Source: Hymenobacter jeongseonensis
GTDB lineage: Bacteria > Bacteroidota > Bacteroidia > Cytophagales > Hymenobacteraceae
Direction of reading: 5' to 3'
Length of the DNA: 64,000 nucleotides
Assembly: GCF_015694725.1 (NCBI RefSeq)
Contig: NZ_JADQDQ010000002.1
Coordinates: 728,034-792,033, forward strand
Shown here piece by piece: positions 25,920-35,074 of this stretch. Under the pieces are notes generated by a model. The model saw only the letters and a list, made by a program, of their open reading frames with translations, did not search any database and was not told the DNA's origin. The position numbers and the translations under genes are program-made. Numbering within the stretch: position 1 is the stretch's first letter; the number at the start of each line of letters is the position of its first letter.

Positions 25920-27450
25920 CCGCACGGCTCCTAAAATAGAGTATAAATTCGGTTCCCTTGTTTACCTCGCTTCGAACGGAAATTTGCCCGCCCATCGCCT
26001 CCATGTGGGCTTTCACCAAGTATAGCCCGATGCCCCGCCCGGCTTTGCCCCCGTGGAAGCGTCGGTACAGCCGGAATATTTCATCGCCAACTTTCTCCTG
26101 GTCGAATCCCAAGCCATTGTCCCGGCAGGTAATGACGACATCGGCTTTAGGCCCGACAACCGCGCTAACGTCCATCAGCAGGCTCCGCTCATCCGACCGG
26201 TACTTGATGGCGTTCGAAATCAGATTGTGGAAGATGCTATGAAAATAGGCCTTGCTGCCCGGCAGGCGCAAGGTTTCGGGAATGGTGCTGATGAACTGGC
26301 CGCCACTGGCCCGCAACGCCCCCTCCAGTTCCAGCAGGGCTTGCTGGCACACGGCGGCCACAGGCACCGGCTCGGGCCGGTAGTCGTGCTGCTCGTCCCG
26401 CAGCGTCAGGATGTCGTTCACGTCAACCAGCACCTGGTCGAGTTGCTCGAGGCTGATGCGCAGCTTTTGCACCGATTGGTCGAACACCTCCGAGTGCTTG
26501 TCGATGCGGGAAAGCAGGTCGCTAAATCCCAAGGCATTGGCCAGCGGAGCCCGCAGGTTGTGCGAGATGATGTAAGCAAACTGCTGCAAGTCTGCGTTTT
26601 GCTGAAACAGTTTTTCCGTCAGCAAGCGCTGCCGTTCCTCGGCCTGCTTGCGGGGCGTAATGTCCTGCATTGCCCCAATCATCCGCACGGCCCGGCCCTC
26701 GGCGTCCCGCACCATGTAGCCCCGGTCGACGACAAAAGCCCAAGAGCCATCGGCCCGCTGGTACCGGTATTCTTCCTCCAAAAACGAGTCGGTGGTTTTG
26801 AATACCGCCCGATGCAGGCTCGCTACCACCCGCGAATTATCCTCCAAATGCACGTAGTCGGCCCATTGGCTGAAGGGAACCGGGTTTTGGGCCAGCTGAT
26901 GGCCGAACAACTCTTCAAATCCCTCTCCCCAAAAGATGGTGTCGCCGGCGATGTTCCAGTCGTAAATGGCGTCGGTGGTGGCTTTTAGGGCGTACGCAAA
27001 CCGCTCGTTGCTCAGGCGCAACGCTTCTTCCACCTGCTTTTCTTTGGTCAGGTCGTGCACCACGCCCACCAACTGGCGGCAGCGCCCGGTTTCGTCGCAC
27101 ACGGGCGTCACACTCACTTCGCCCGTTACCCGGCCGGTCGGATAATCCGACACTTCCTCCCACACCACGCGCTCCAGCGTGGCAACGGCTTGCTGGTATT
27201 TCGTCAGCACCAAACTCAGCGACGGTTCGGGAATTACCTCGTCTACATAGCTGCCCGCTACTTTTTCAGCCGGCACCCCAGTTGTGCGTTCAAAAGCTTT
27301 GTTCGCAAAAACGAAGCGGTACCGGCCGTCGTCCTCCACACTCAGCACGAACGTCACATCGGCAATGGTGTCGAAGATGACAGAAAGCTGATGTTCCCGC
27401 TCTAACAAAGCACTATCAGTCAGATATTTTGGATTTTCGCGATGAGGCAT
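25900..27450 (-). CDS. PAS-domain sensor histidine kinase
   Basis: A 516-residue soluble hybrid-free kinase without membrane segments. It has a PAS domain at about 15-130, a second PAS/PAC at about 145-270 and a HisKA dimerisation domain with phospho-acceptor His297 in IISHNLRAPLANALGF. The HATPase_c domain follows, with the N box in FHNLISNAIKYRSDE, G1 in DNGLGFD and G2 in GRGIGLYLVKAH. Its partner is probably the overlapping single-domain regulator downstream. The signal is unknown; PAS domains suggest an internal cue such as redox or light. This soluble PAS-kinase/receiver pair is common in Hymenobacter-like bacteria. Confidence 0.92.
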   Translation of the reverse strand: MPHRENPKYLTDSALLEREHQLSVIFDTIADVTFVLSVEDDGRYRFVFANKAFERTTGVPAEKVAGSYVDEVIPEPSLSLVLTKYQQAVATLERVVWEEVSDYPTGRVTGEVSVTPVCDETGRCRQLVGVVHDLTKEKQVEEALRLSNERFAYALKATTDAIYDWNIAGDTIFWGEGFEELFGHQLAQNPVPFSQWADYVHLEDNSRVVASLHRAVFKTTDSFLEEEYRYQRADGSWAFVVDRGYMVRDAEGRAVRMIGAMQDITPRKQAEERQRLLTEKLFQQNADLQQFAYIISHNLRAPLANALGFSDLLSRIDKHSEVFDQSVQKLRISLEQLDQVLVDVNDILTLRDEQHDYRPEPVPVAAVCQQALLELEGALRASGGQFISTIPETLRLPGSKAYFHSIFHNLISNAIKYRSDERSLLMDVSAVVGPKADVVITCRDNGLGFDQEKVGDEIFRLYRRFHGGKAGRGIGLYLVKAHMEAMGGQISVRSEVNKGTEFILYFRSRADENLPD

Positions 27451-27802
27451 GGGCTTGGCATTCTCTACAGGCGTTGCGCATAGCTAAGCAGTCATGCCCT
27501 CCGGCTTCCTGACAAAAGAAAACATATTCTCACTAATGTTACGTCAGCCAGACCAAGAAACCTAAACCACAGACGTGGGCGCTAGCTTGAGGTTTTCTTG
27601 AATAGGCCCCAGTGTCCGCATCAAACCTCAGCCGCATTCTTGTCTGCTTGGCGCAGGATACGCCGGCAAAGAACCGATGCAGCCGAATGGCGCGGTTTCA
27701 CTTATTGGTTATACCTGAACCTTAACATTGCGCCCCAAACCCGTGGGCGCTACCTTTGCCCTTCAGCGCCTGTTGGTGCTGCTACGCTCTAATCTGACTG
27801 CT
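27451..27802 (+). promoter_or_regulatory. Divergent intergenic region with the nuo promoter
   Basis: 352 bp without a gene. The nuo promoter is TTG at 27728-27730, a 20-base spacer and TACCTTTG at 27751-27758, 45 bases before the nuoA ATG. The string CGTGGGCGCTA occurs twice, at about 27573 and 27742, the second overlapping the promoter, which could be an operator. No clear promoter was found for the divergent kinase gene. Confidence 0.7.
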
Positions 27803-28195
27803 ATGTTATTAGTCCTGCCAGCTGCCAATTATCAGCCTTCCGATTACCTCCCCATTCTCATTCAATTCGGTTTGGCGTTGGCTTTCGTGGCCTTCGCCAT
27901 GATTGTTTCCCACCTCGTGGGCCCCAAGCGCAACAGCACCGTGAAGGACGCTTCCTTCGAATGCGGCATCGAATCGGTGGGCAACGCCCGCACCCCGATT
28001 TCGGTGAAATACTTCCTCACGGCCATCGTATTCGTGTTGTTTGACGTCGAAGTCATCTTCATGTACCCCTGGGCTGTGAATTTTCGGGCCTTGGGCAACG
28101 ACGGTTTCATTGCCATGATTCTGTTCATGTTTTTCCTGCTAGCGGGCTTCGCTTACATCATCAAAAAGGGCATTCTGCGCTGGAACGAAGCCTAA
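27803..28195 (+). CDS. nuoA: NADH-quinone oxidoreductase subunit A
   Basis: A 130-residue membrane subunit with three helices of the proton-pumping complex I. The conserved loop has KDASFECGIESVGNAR and KYFLTAIVFVLFDVEVIF, hallmarks of NuoA. The ATG at 27803 is chosen over an in-frame upstream start that overlaps the promoter. First gene of the nuoA-nuoJ operon. Confidence 0.95.
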   Translation: MLLVLPAANYQPSDYLPILIQFGLALAFVAFAMIVSHLVGPKRNSTVKDASFECGIESVGNARTPISVKYFLTAIVFVLFDVEVIFMYPWAVNFRALGNDGFIAMILFMFFLLAGFAYIIKKGILRWNEA

Positions 28196-28270
28196 TCTGC
28201 CCAAACTTTTGCGGTACCGGTGGTGTTCGCAATCAGGCCGTTTGGCCGTCCAATCTGACTTTTCGACTCT

Positions 28271-28825
28271 ATGGATACCCGCGTTCCAGAAATTAAAACG
28301 GTTGAGGCCCCCGAGGGCGTTGAAGGCGCTGGCTTCTTTGCCACCTCGCTGGAAAAGGTCGTAGGCATTGCCCGCGCCAACTCGCTTTGGCCCCTGCCCT
28401 TCGCCACGTCCTGCTGCGGCATCGAGTTCATGGCCACCATGGGCTCGCACTACGACATCTCGCGTTTCGGCTCCGAGCGGCCCAGCTTCTCGCCCCGCCA
28501 AGCCGATTTGCTCATGGTAATGGGTACCATCGCCAAGAAAATGGCGCCCATTGTGAAGCAGGTGTACGAGCAAATGGCTGAGCCCCGCTGGGTGCTGGCC
28601 ATGGGTGCCTGCGCCTGCTCGGGCGGCATTTTCGACTCGTACTCGGTGCTGCAAGGCATCGACCGCATTATCCCGGTCGACGTGTACGTGCCCGGCTGCC
28701 CGCCCCGCCCCGAGCAGGTGCTCGACGGCCTGATGCGCGTGCAGGACCTGGCCAAGAACGAATCCTTCCGCCGTCGCAACGCGCCTGAATACCAGGCGTT
28801 GCTGGCGTCGTACAACATTAAGTAA
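28271..28825 (+). CDS. nuoB: NADH-quinone oxidoreductase subunit B
   Basis: A 184-residue peripheral subunit that holds the terminal 4Fe-4S cluster N2, which reduces quinone. The cluster ligands are visible: the tandem Cys in TSCCGIEFM, then GACACSGG and VPGCPPRPEQ. It follows nuoA by about 75 bp. Confidence 0.96.
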   Translation: MDTRVPEIKTVEAPEGVEGAGFFATSLEKVVGIARANSLWPLPFATSCCGIEFMATMGSHYDISRFGSERPSFSPRQADLLMVMGTIAKKMAPIVKQVYEQMAEPRWVLAMGACACSGGIFDSYSVLQGIDRIIPVDVYVPGCPPRPEQVLDGLMRVQDLAKNESFRRRNAPEYQALLASYNIK

Positions 28826-28896
28826 TCTGCATCAGGTAGCTGGCAGTCGGATAGAAAGGCCGCCTTTTTCCGACTGCTGGCTAATACCAACCCCGA

Positions 28897-29457
28897 ATGA
28901 ATCCTCAGGAATCTGCCGCCGCCCCCGAAGTCGCTGTTGCCGAAGACCCGATAAAGGTCCAGAATGCGCGAGTGCTGGCTTTGCTGCACCAGTTGTTTGG
29001 CGAGGCCGCCTTTACCGATGTGGAGGAGCCTTACGGCCTGCTCACGGCCACGACCACGCGGGAGCGCATCCACGCAGTTATTGCCGGCTTGCAGCAGGAC
29101 CAGGAGTTGAAGTTTCACTTCCTGACCACGTTGTGCGGCATCAACTACCCCGAGAATGAGGGGAAGGAACTGGGCGTTATCTACCACCTGCACAGCCTGA
29201 CGCAGAACATCCGGCTGCGCCTGAAAATCTTCTTCCCCGTGGCCGACCCCACGGTGCCGACCATCACGGACATCTACAACGCCGCCAACTGGCTGGAGCG
29301 CGAGACGTTCGACTTCTACGGCGTCATCTTCACCGGTCACCCCAATCTCATTCGCATCCTCAACGTGGAGGACATGGACTACCACCCGATGCGGAAAGAA
29401 TACCCGCTCGAAGACGGTACCCGCGAAGACAAAACCGACCTGTTTTTCGGCCGATAG
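28897..29457 (+). CDS. nuoC: NADH-quinone oxidoreductase subunit C
   Basis: A 186-residue hydrophilic subunit of the 30-kDa family. Signatures are WLERETFDFYGVIFTGHPNL and the end YPLEDGTREDKT. The first 35 residues are variable and acidic. It is separate from nuoD here, not fused as in Escherichia coli. Confidence 0.95.
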   Translation: MNPQESAAAPEVAVAEDPIKVQNARVLALLHQLFGEAAFTDVEEPYGLLTATTTRERIHAVIAGLQQDQELKFHFLTTLCGINYPENEGKELGVIYHLHSLTQNIRLRLKIFFPVADPTVPTITDIYNAANWLERETFDFYGVIFTGHPNLIRILNVEDMDYHPMRKEYPLEDGTREDKTDLFFGR

Positions 29458-29475
29458 GCCCCTGATAATCATATC

Positions 29476-30738
29476 ATGGCAGTAAACGACGCCCTGGCAG
29501 GCACCCACAAAATCATCGAAGAGGCCGCTGCTCAGCGCCACGGCCAGCTTATGCCCCTGCTCAACGATTTCAGCCAGGAGCTGACGACGCTGAACCTAGG
29601 CCCGACGCACCCGGCCACGCACGGCATTTTCCAGAACATCCTGCAAATGGATGGCGAGCGGATTGTGTCGGGCGTGCCCACCATCGGCTACATCCACCGC
29701 GCCTTTGAGAAGATTGCCGAGCGCCGGCCTTTCTACCAAATTACGACGCTGACCGACCGGATGAACTACTGTTCGTCGCCCATCAACAACCTGGGCTGGC
29801 ACATGACGGTGGAGAAGCTACTCGGCGTGACCGTGCCTAAGCGGGCACAATACATCCGCGTGATTATGATGGAGTTGGCCCGCATTGCCGACCACCTTAT
29901 CTGCAACTCGATTCTGGGCGTGGACACGGGTGCTTTCACCGGTTTCCTCTACGTGTTCCAGGAGCGCGAGAAGATTTACGAAATATACGAGGAGGTGTGC
30001 GGCGCCCGCCTCACCACCAACATGGGCCGCGTGGGCGGCATGGAGCGCGACCTCTCCCCCGCTGCCCTCGACAAGCTCCGCGCCTGGCTGAAAAGCTTCC
30101 CGGCCGTGATGAAGGAGTTTGAGGCCATGTTCAACCGCAACCGCATTTTCATGGACCGCGTGGTGAACGTGGGCCCGATTTCGGCGGAAAAAGCGTTGAA
30201 CTACGGCTTCACCGGCCCCAACCTGCGGGCCGCCGGCGTCGACTACGATGTGCGCGCCATGAACCCTTACTCCTCCTATGAGGACTTCGAGTTCGACATT
30301 CCGGTGGGCACCAACGGCGATACTTACGACCGTTTCATTGTGCGCAACGAGGAAATATGGCAGAGCCTGCGCATCATCAATCAAGCCGTAGATAAGTTGC
30401 CTGACGGCCCCTACCACGCCGACGCGCCGCACTACTACCTGCCCACCAAGCCGGAAGTGTACAAGAACATGGAGGCGCTGATTTACCACTTCAAAATCGT
30501 GATGGGCGAAATCGACGCCCCCGTTGGCGAGGTGTACCACGCGGTGGAAGGCGGCAACGGCGAGTTGGGCTTCTACCTGATTTCGGATGGTGGCCGCACG
30601 CCTTACCGCCTGCACTTCCGCCGGCCCTGCTTCATCTATTACCAGGCTTATCCCGAAATGGCCGTGGGCACTACGCTCTCCGACGCCATTGTCATTCTCT
30701 CGTCCATGAACGTCATAGCCGGCGAGCTGGACGCCTAG
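29476..30738 (+). CDS. nuoD: NADH-quinone oxidoreductase subunit D
   Basis: A 420-residue 49-kDa family subunit forming the quinone-binding cavity with NuoB. Motifs include LNLGPTHPATHG near residue 40, IGYIHRAFEKIAE and the C-terminal LSSMNVIAGELDA. It starts 18 bases after nuoC and ends 15 bases before nuoE. Confidence 0.96.
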   Translation: MAVNDALAGTHKIIEEAAAQRHGQLMPLLNDFSQELTTLNLGPTHPATHGIFQNILQMDGERIVSGVPTIGYIHRAFEKIAERRPFYQITTLTDRMNYCSSPINNLGWHMTVEKLLGVTVPKRAQYIRVIMMELARIADHLICNSILGVDTGAFTGFLYVFQEREKIYEIYEEVCGARLTTNMGRVGGMERDLSPAALDKLRAWLKSFPAVMKEFEAMFNRNRIFMDRVVNVGPISAEKALNYGFTGPNLRAAGVDYDVRAMNPYSSYEDFEFDIPVGTNGDTYDRFIVRNEEIWQSLRIINQAVDKLPDGPYHADAPHYYLPTKPEVYKNMEALIYHFKIVMGEIDAPVGEVYHAVEGGNGELGFYLISDGGRTPYRLHFRRPCFIYYQAYPEMAVGTTLSDAIVILSSMNVIAGELDA

Positions 30739-30753
30739 TTTTTGCTACAGATT

Positions 30754-31329
30754 ATGGAGCCGACCACCGCGCCCACCAAACCGCAATTTTCTCCCGCCGC
30801 TCAGGCGGAAATCAAGCGCCTGCTGTCGCACTACCCGGCCGACAAAAGCAAGTCTGCCCTACTGCCGATTCTGCACATTGCCCAAGCCGAGTTCGGTGGC
30901 TGGGTGAGCCCTGAAGTGCAGGACCTGGTAGCCGAAACGCTGAGCATCAAGCCGATTGAAGTGTACGAGGTGTCGTCGTTCTACACCATGTACAACCTCA
31001 AGCCGGTGGGCAAGCACGTGCTGGAAATCTGCCGCACCGGTCCCTGCATGCTGCGCGGCTCCGATGAATTGACCGCCAACTTGGAGCGCATCACCGGCGC
31101 CAAAGTGGGCGGCACTTCGCCCGACGGCAATTTCACCCTGAAAGAAGTAGAGTGCCTAGCCGCCTGCGGCTTCGCCCCCATCGTGCAGGTACGCGAGAAG
31201 TACTACGAGCAGCTCGACACGCCCGAAGCGGTGGATGCCATGCTCAACGAGCTGCGCGGGCAGATTCATCGGCCCATCCTATCGTGGGAAGAGAACAGCA
31301 GCCTGCCCAACTCCCTGAAAAACAACTAA
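30754..31329 (+). CDS. nuoE: NADH-quinone oxidoreductase subunit E
   Basis: A 191-residue thioredoxin-like 2Fe-2S subunit of the NADH input module. The cluster ligands are in ICRTGPCMLRGS and ECLAACGFAP. Start at the ATG 30754 (MEPTTAPTKPQF), because the preceding codons of the frame run into the nuoD stop region. A C-terminal extension of about 20 residues is polar. Confidence 0.94.
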   Translation: MEPTTAPTKPQFSPAAQAEIKRLLSHYPADKSKSALLPILHIAQAEFGGWVSPEVQDLVAETLSIKPIEVYEVSSFYTMYNLKPVGKHVLEICRTGPCMLRGSDELTANLERITGAKVGGTSPDGNFTLKEVECLAACGFAPIVQVREKYYEQLDTPEAVDAMLNELRGQIHRPILSWEENSSLPNSLKNN

Positions 31330-31359
31330 AGGCTGGCCATCAGCACAACGCTTAATCTT

Positions 31360-32700
31360 ATGGGCCGCAAGCTATTAACTGAACATATCAACGTTGAAGG
31401 CATCGAAACCTTCGACGTATACCGCAAGCACGGCGGCTACCGCTCCGTGGAAAAGGCGCTCAAAACCATGACGCCGGACGAAGTGGTGGAGGAAGTAAAG
31501 AAGTCGGGCCTGCGCGGCCGTGGCGGCGCGGGTTTCCCCGCCGGCATGAAGTGGAGCTTCCTGGCCAAGCCGGAAGGCGTGCCGCGCTACCTCGTCTGCA
31601 ACGCCGACGAATCGGAGCCGGGTACCTTCAAGGACCGTCAGCTGATGTCGAAATTGCCCCACCTGCTCATTGAGGGCATGATTACGGGCAGCTACGCTTT
31701 GGGCGCGCGCACCAGCTACATCTACATCCGCGGCGAGTTGTTGTACGTGCTGCGCATTCTGGAAAAGGCCATTGCCGAAGCTTACGCGGCCGGTTTCCTG
31801 GGCGAGAACATCCTCGGTTCGGGCTACTCGCTCGATTTGCACGTGCACCCCGGTGCCGGCGCTTACATCTGCGGCGAAGAAACTGCCTTGCTGGAATCCC
31901 TGGAAGGCAAACGCGGTAACCCGCGCAACAAACCGCCATTCCCGGCTGTACAGGGCCTATACGCCCGCCCCACGGTAGTGAATAACGTGGAAACCATTGC
32001 GGCCGTGCCGGTTATTGTGAACGAGGGCGGCGACGAGTACGCCAAAATCGGCATCGGCAAAAGCACCGGCACCAAGCTCATCTCGGCCTGTGGCCATTTG
32101 AACAAGCCGGGCATCTACGAAATCGAATTGGGCCTGCCTGTTGAGGAATTCATCTACTCTGATGAGTACTGCGGCGGCATCTGGAAAGGCCGCGACCTGA
32201 AGGCCGTAGTGGCCGGCGGTTCGTCCGTGCCGATTCTGCCCAAGGAATTGATTCTGAAAACTGCTGCCGGCGAAAATCGTCTGATGACTTATGAGTCGTT
32301 GAGCGACGGTGGCTTCGTGACGGGCACCATGTTGGGCTCCGGCGGTTTCATTGCGATGGACGAAACCACGTGTATTGTAAAGAATACCTGGAACTTCAGC
32401 CGCTTTTACCATCACGAGTCGTGCGGGCAGTGCTCGCCCTGCCGCGAAGGCACTGGCTGGATGGAAAAGGTACTCCACCGCCTGGAGCACGGCCACGGCG
32501 CCATGCACGACATCGACCTACTCGTGAGCGTAGCCAAACAGATTGAAGGCAATACCATTTGCCCGCTGGGCGAAGCGGCGGCGTGGCCGGTGGCTGCGGC
32601 CGTGCGCCACTTCCGCGACGAGTTTGAATGGCACGTGAAGCATCCGAAAGAGGCCACGGCTCCTGGCGCAGTTTATCGCGGCGCGGCGGTACTCGCTTAA
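31360..32700 (+). CDS. nuoF: NADH-quinone oxidoreductase subunit F
   Basis: A 446-residue subunit that binds FMN and NADH and the N3 4Fe-4S cluster. Motifs are GRGGAGFPAGMKW (NADH/FMN), GEETALLESLEGKRGNPR and ESCGQCSPCREGTGWM (cluster). A palindromic repeat follows before nuoG. Confidence 0.96.
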   Translation: MGRKLLTEHINVEGIETFDVYRKHGGYRSVEKALKTMTPDEVVEEVKKSGLRGRGGAGFPAGMKWSFLAKPEGVPRYLVCNADESEPGTFKDRQLMSKLPHLLIEGMITGSYALGARTSYIYIRGELLYVLRILEKAIAEAYAAGFLGENILGSGYSLDLHVHPGAGAYICGEETALLESLEGKRGNPRNKPPFPAVQGLYARPTVVNNVETIAAVPVIVNEGGDEYAKIGIGKSTGTKLISACGHLNKPGIYEIELGLPVEEFIYSDEYCGGIWKGRDLKAVVAGGSSVPILPKELILKTAAGENRLMTYESLSDGGFVTGTMLGSGGFIAMDETTCIVKNTWNFSRFYHHESCGQCSPCREGTGWMEKVLHRLEHGHGAMHDIDLLVSVAKQIEGNTICPLGEAAAWPVAAAVRHFRDEFEWHVKHPKEATAPGAVYRGAAVLA

Positions 32701-32708
32701 AAAAGACC

Positions 32709-32797
32709 GTCATGCAGAGCGCAGCGAAGCATCTCGCCCGCTTCGTTGAAAAAGAATTACTACCCCGAGCGCAATGCTTCGCTGCGCTCTGCATGAC
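32709..32797. repeat. Interspersed palindromic repeat, copy C (GCAGAGC subtype), between nuoF and nuoG
   Basis: 89 bp with arms GTCATGCAGAGC and GCGAAGCATCTCGC, and the inverse at the right end. Same subtype as copy B. It fills nearly the whole nuoF-nuoG gap. Confidence 0.88.
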
Positions 32798-32823
32798 CGA
32801 CAGAATTATAATCTGATAGACCA

Positions 32824-33840
32824 ATGGCTAAAATAACGTTCGACGGCATTGAGGTGGAAGTTCCGGATGGAACAACCATCCTGAACGCGGCCCGCCAGAT
32901 TGGCGGCGGCATCGTGCCGCCCGCCATGTGCTACTACACCCCGCTGAAGGGCACGGGCGGCAAATGCCGCGCCTGCCTGGTGCGCGTGGCGGCCGGCTCG
33001 GCCAAAGACCCGCGCCCCATGCCCAAGCTGGTGGCATCGTGCATCACCACGGTGCAAGACGGCATGGTGGTGGAAAACACAACTTCGCAGCAGGTTATGG
33101 ATGTGCGCAAGGGCATCGTGGAGATGCTGCTCATCAACCACCCACTCGACTGCCCGGTGTGCGACCAGGCCGGCGAGTGCGACCTGCAGGACTTCGCCTT
33201 CGAGCACGGCGTGAGCACTACCCGGTACGAGGAAGAGCGCCGCACTTTCGAGAAAATCGACATCGGCCCGCTCATCCAGCTGCACATGACGCGCTGCATC
33301 TTGTGCTACCGTTGCGTGTACACCGCCGACCAGCTCACCCCCGAGCGCGTGCACGGTGTGTTGGGCCGCGGCGATGCCTCGGAAATCGGCACCTACATCG
33401 AAAACATCATCGATAACGAGTTCAGCGGCAACGTCATCGACGTGTGCCCGGTGGGCGCGCTGACCGATAAAACCTTCCGCTTCAAGCAACGCGTGTGGTT
33501 CACGAAACCCGTGAATGCCCACCGCGAGTGCGAAAACGAGAAGTGCTGCGGCAAAGTAACCCTCTGGTACAAAGGCAAGGACGTGCTCCGCGTGACGGCC
33601 CGCAAAGACCAGTACGGCGAAGTAAAAGAGTGGATTTGCAACACCTGCCGTTTCGACAAAAAGGAAACCTCGGATTGGGTGCTCGAGGGCCCGGCGCATA
33701 TCAACCGCGCCTCAGTTATTTCGCAGAACCATTACGAATTGCCAGTGGTGAACCCGCAGGTAATTCTGGATCTGCCAGAAAGCACCACCCGCGAACTGGA
33801 ACGCAACCCGCCCCTGCGCTTGGGCGGCATCAATGGATAG
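32824..33840 (+). CDS. nuoG: NADH-quinone oxidoreductase subunit G, short form
   Basis: A 338-residue subunit carrying the 2Fe-2S and 4Fe-4S clusters of the electron wire. Cluster ligands are seen in CRACLVRV, NHPLDCPVCDQAGECDL, RCILCYRCVY and CENEKCCGK. It stops before the large molybdopterin-oxidoreductase-like domain that makes E. coli NuoG about 900 residues. Such short forms are usual in Bacteroidota. Flanked on both sides by palindromic repeats. Confidence 0.9.
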   Translation: MAKITFDGIEVEVPDGTTILNAARQIGGGIVPPAMCYYTPLKGTGGKCRACLVRVAAGSAKDPRPMPKLVASCITTVQDGMVVENTTSQQVMDVRKGIVEMLLINHPLDCPVCDQAGECDLQDFAFEHGVSTTRYEEERRTFEKIDIGPLIQLHMTRCILCYRCVYTADQLTPERVHGVLGRGDASEIGTYIENIIDNEFSGNVIDVCPVGALTDKTFRFKQRVWFTKPVNAHRECENEKCCGKVTLWYKGKDVLRVTARKDQYGEVKEWICNTCRFDKKETSDWVLEGPAHINRASVISQNHYELPVVNPQVILDLPESTTRELERNPPLRLGGING

Positions 33841-33860
33841 AACAGAACAACCAAAAGCAC

Positions 33861-33958
33861 GTCATGCTGAGCGCAGCCGAAGCATCTCGCGTGTGGTAGT
33901 AAACCAATCGATTGAATTAGTTATGCAAGCGAGATGCTTCGGCTGCGCTCAGCATGAC
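33861..33958. repeat. Interspersed palindromic repeat, copy D, between nuoG and nuoH
   Basis: 98 bp with near-perfect arms (GTCATGCTGAGC, then GCCGAAGCATCTCGC, and the inverse). The centre contains ATCGATTGAATTAG, which reappears inverted in copy E. Confidence 0.9.
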
Positions 33959-33973
33959 AAACGATTATAACAC

Positions 33974-35068
33974 ATGGATTTTCCACCCCTAGCCTGGCAA
34001 GGCCTCGTCGTTCTGGTAGTTTTCGGCGTTTCCCTGCTGATTGCCACGTATTCCACTTACGCCGAGCGCGTTATCGCCGCGTTTCTGCAGGACCGGGTGG
34101 GCCCGGACCGCGCCGGCCCTTTCGGCCTGCTGCAGCCACTGGCTGATGCTGTGAAGCTCTTCACCAAGGAAGAATTCTTCCCTGCCGGCGCTAACCGGGC
34201 GCTGTTCGTCTTCGGCCCTTGTCTGGCGATGGTCACGGCGCTGATGTCATCGGCCGTAATTCCGTTTGGCAACGTGCTGCAGTTCGGCGAGACTGCTATT
34301 CACCTGCAAGGCATTGAAATCAACGTCGGGATGCTTTATGTGTTCGGCATGGTGTCGCTGGGCGTGTACGGCATCATGATTGGCGGCTGGGCTTCGAACA
34401 ACAAGTTCTCGCTGCTCGGCGCAATCCGCGCTGCTTCGCAAAACATCAGCTACGAAATCGCCATGGGCCTCGCCCTGATTGCCGTGTTGATGATGTCGGG
34501 TACGCTGTCGCTACGCGAAATCACCTTCCAGCAAGTTTCAGACGCCCCTTTTGTGTGGCAGGATATCTTCAACTGGAACGTGATGAAGCAGCCACTGGGC
34601 TTTATCATCTTCATCGTGTGTGCTTTTGCCGAAACCAATCGGACACCCTTCGACTTGCCCGAGTGCGAAACCGAACTGATTGGCGGCTACCACACCGAGT
34701 ACAGCTCCATGAAAATGGGCCTATACCTTTTTGCCGAGTACATCAACGTGTTTGTAGCCTCGGCCGTGATGAGCGTGCTGTATTTCGGCGGTTTCAACTT
34801 TCCCTTCCAGGCTGAGCTGCGCAATTGGCTGGTGTCGTCGCAGGGCTTGGAGTTGGTGACGGCTCAGAACATCATCACCATTCTTGGTTTGGTGGGTTTG
34901 TTTGCCAAAATCTTCAGCTTCATCTTCTTCTTCATGTGGGTGCGCTGGACCTTGCCGCGCTTCCGCTACGACCAGCTGATGCGCCTGGGCTGGACCATTC
35001 TCATCCCCCTGGCCATCTTCAACATCATGCTGACGGGCGGCCTGATTACGTTCGGCGTAATTAAATAA
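33974..35068 (+). CDS. nuoH: NADH-quinone oxidoreductase subunit H
   Basis: A 364-residue membrane subunit that links the quinone site to the pump modules. Signatures are AFLQDRVGPDRAGPFGLLQP at the first loop and FAETNRTPFDLPECETELIG, both diagnostic. About eight helices. It follows repeat D by 15 bases and precedes nuoI by six bases. Confidence 0.96.
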   Translation: MDFPPLAWQGLVVLVVFGVSLLIATYSTYAERVIAAFLQDRVGPDRAGPFGLLQPLADAVKLFTKEEFFPAGANRALFVFGPCLAMVTALMSSAVIPFGNVLQFGETAIHLQGIEINVGMLYVFGMVSLGVYGIMIGGWASNNKFSLLGAIRAASQNISYEIAMGLALIAVLMMSGTLSLREITFQQVSDAPFVWQDIFNWNVMKQPLGFIIFIVCAFAETNRTPFDLPECETELIGGYHTEYSSMKMGLYLFAEYINVFVASAVMSVLYFGGFNFPFQAELRNWLVSSQGLELVTAQNIITILGLVGLFAKIFSFIFFFMWVRWTLPRFRYDQLMRLGWTILIPLAIFNIMLTGGLITFGVIK

Positions 35069-35074
35069 CGACTC

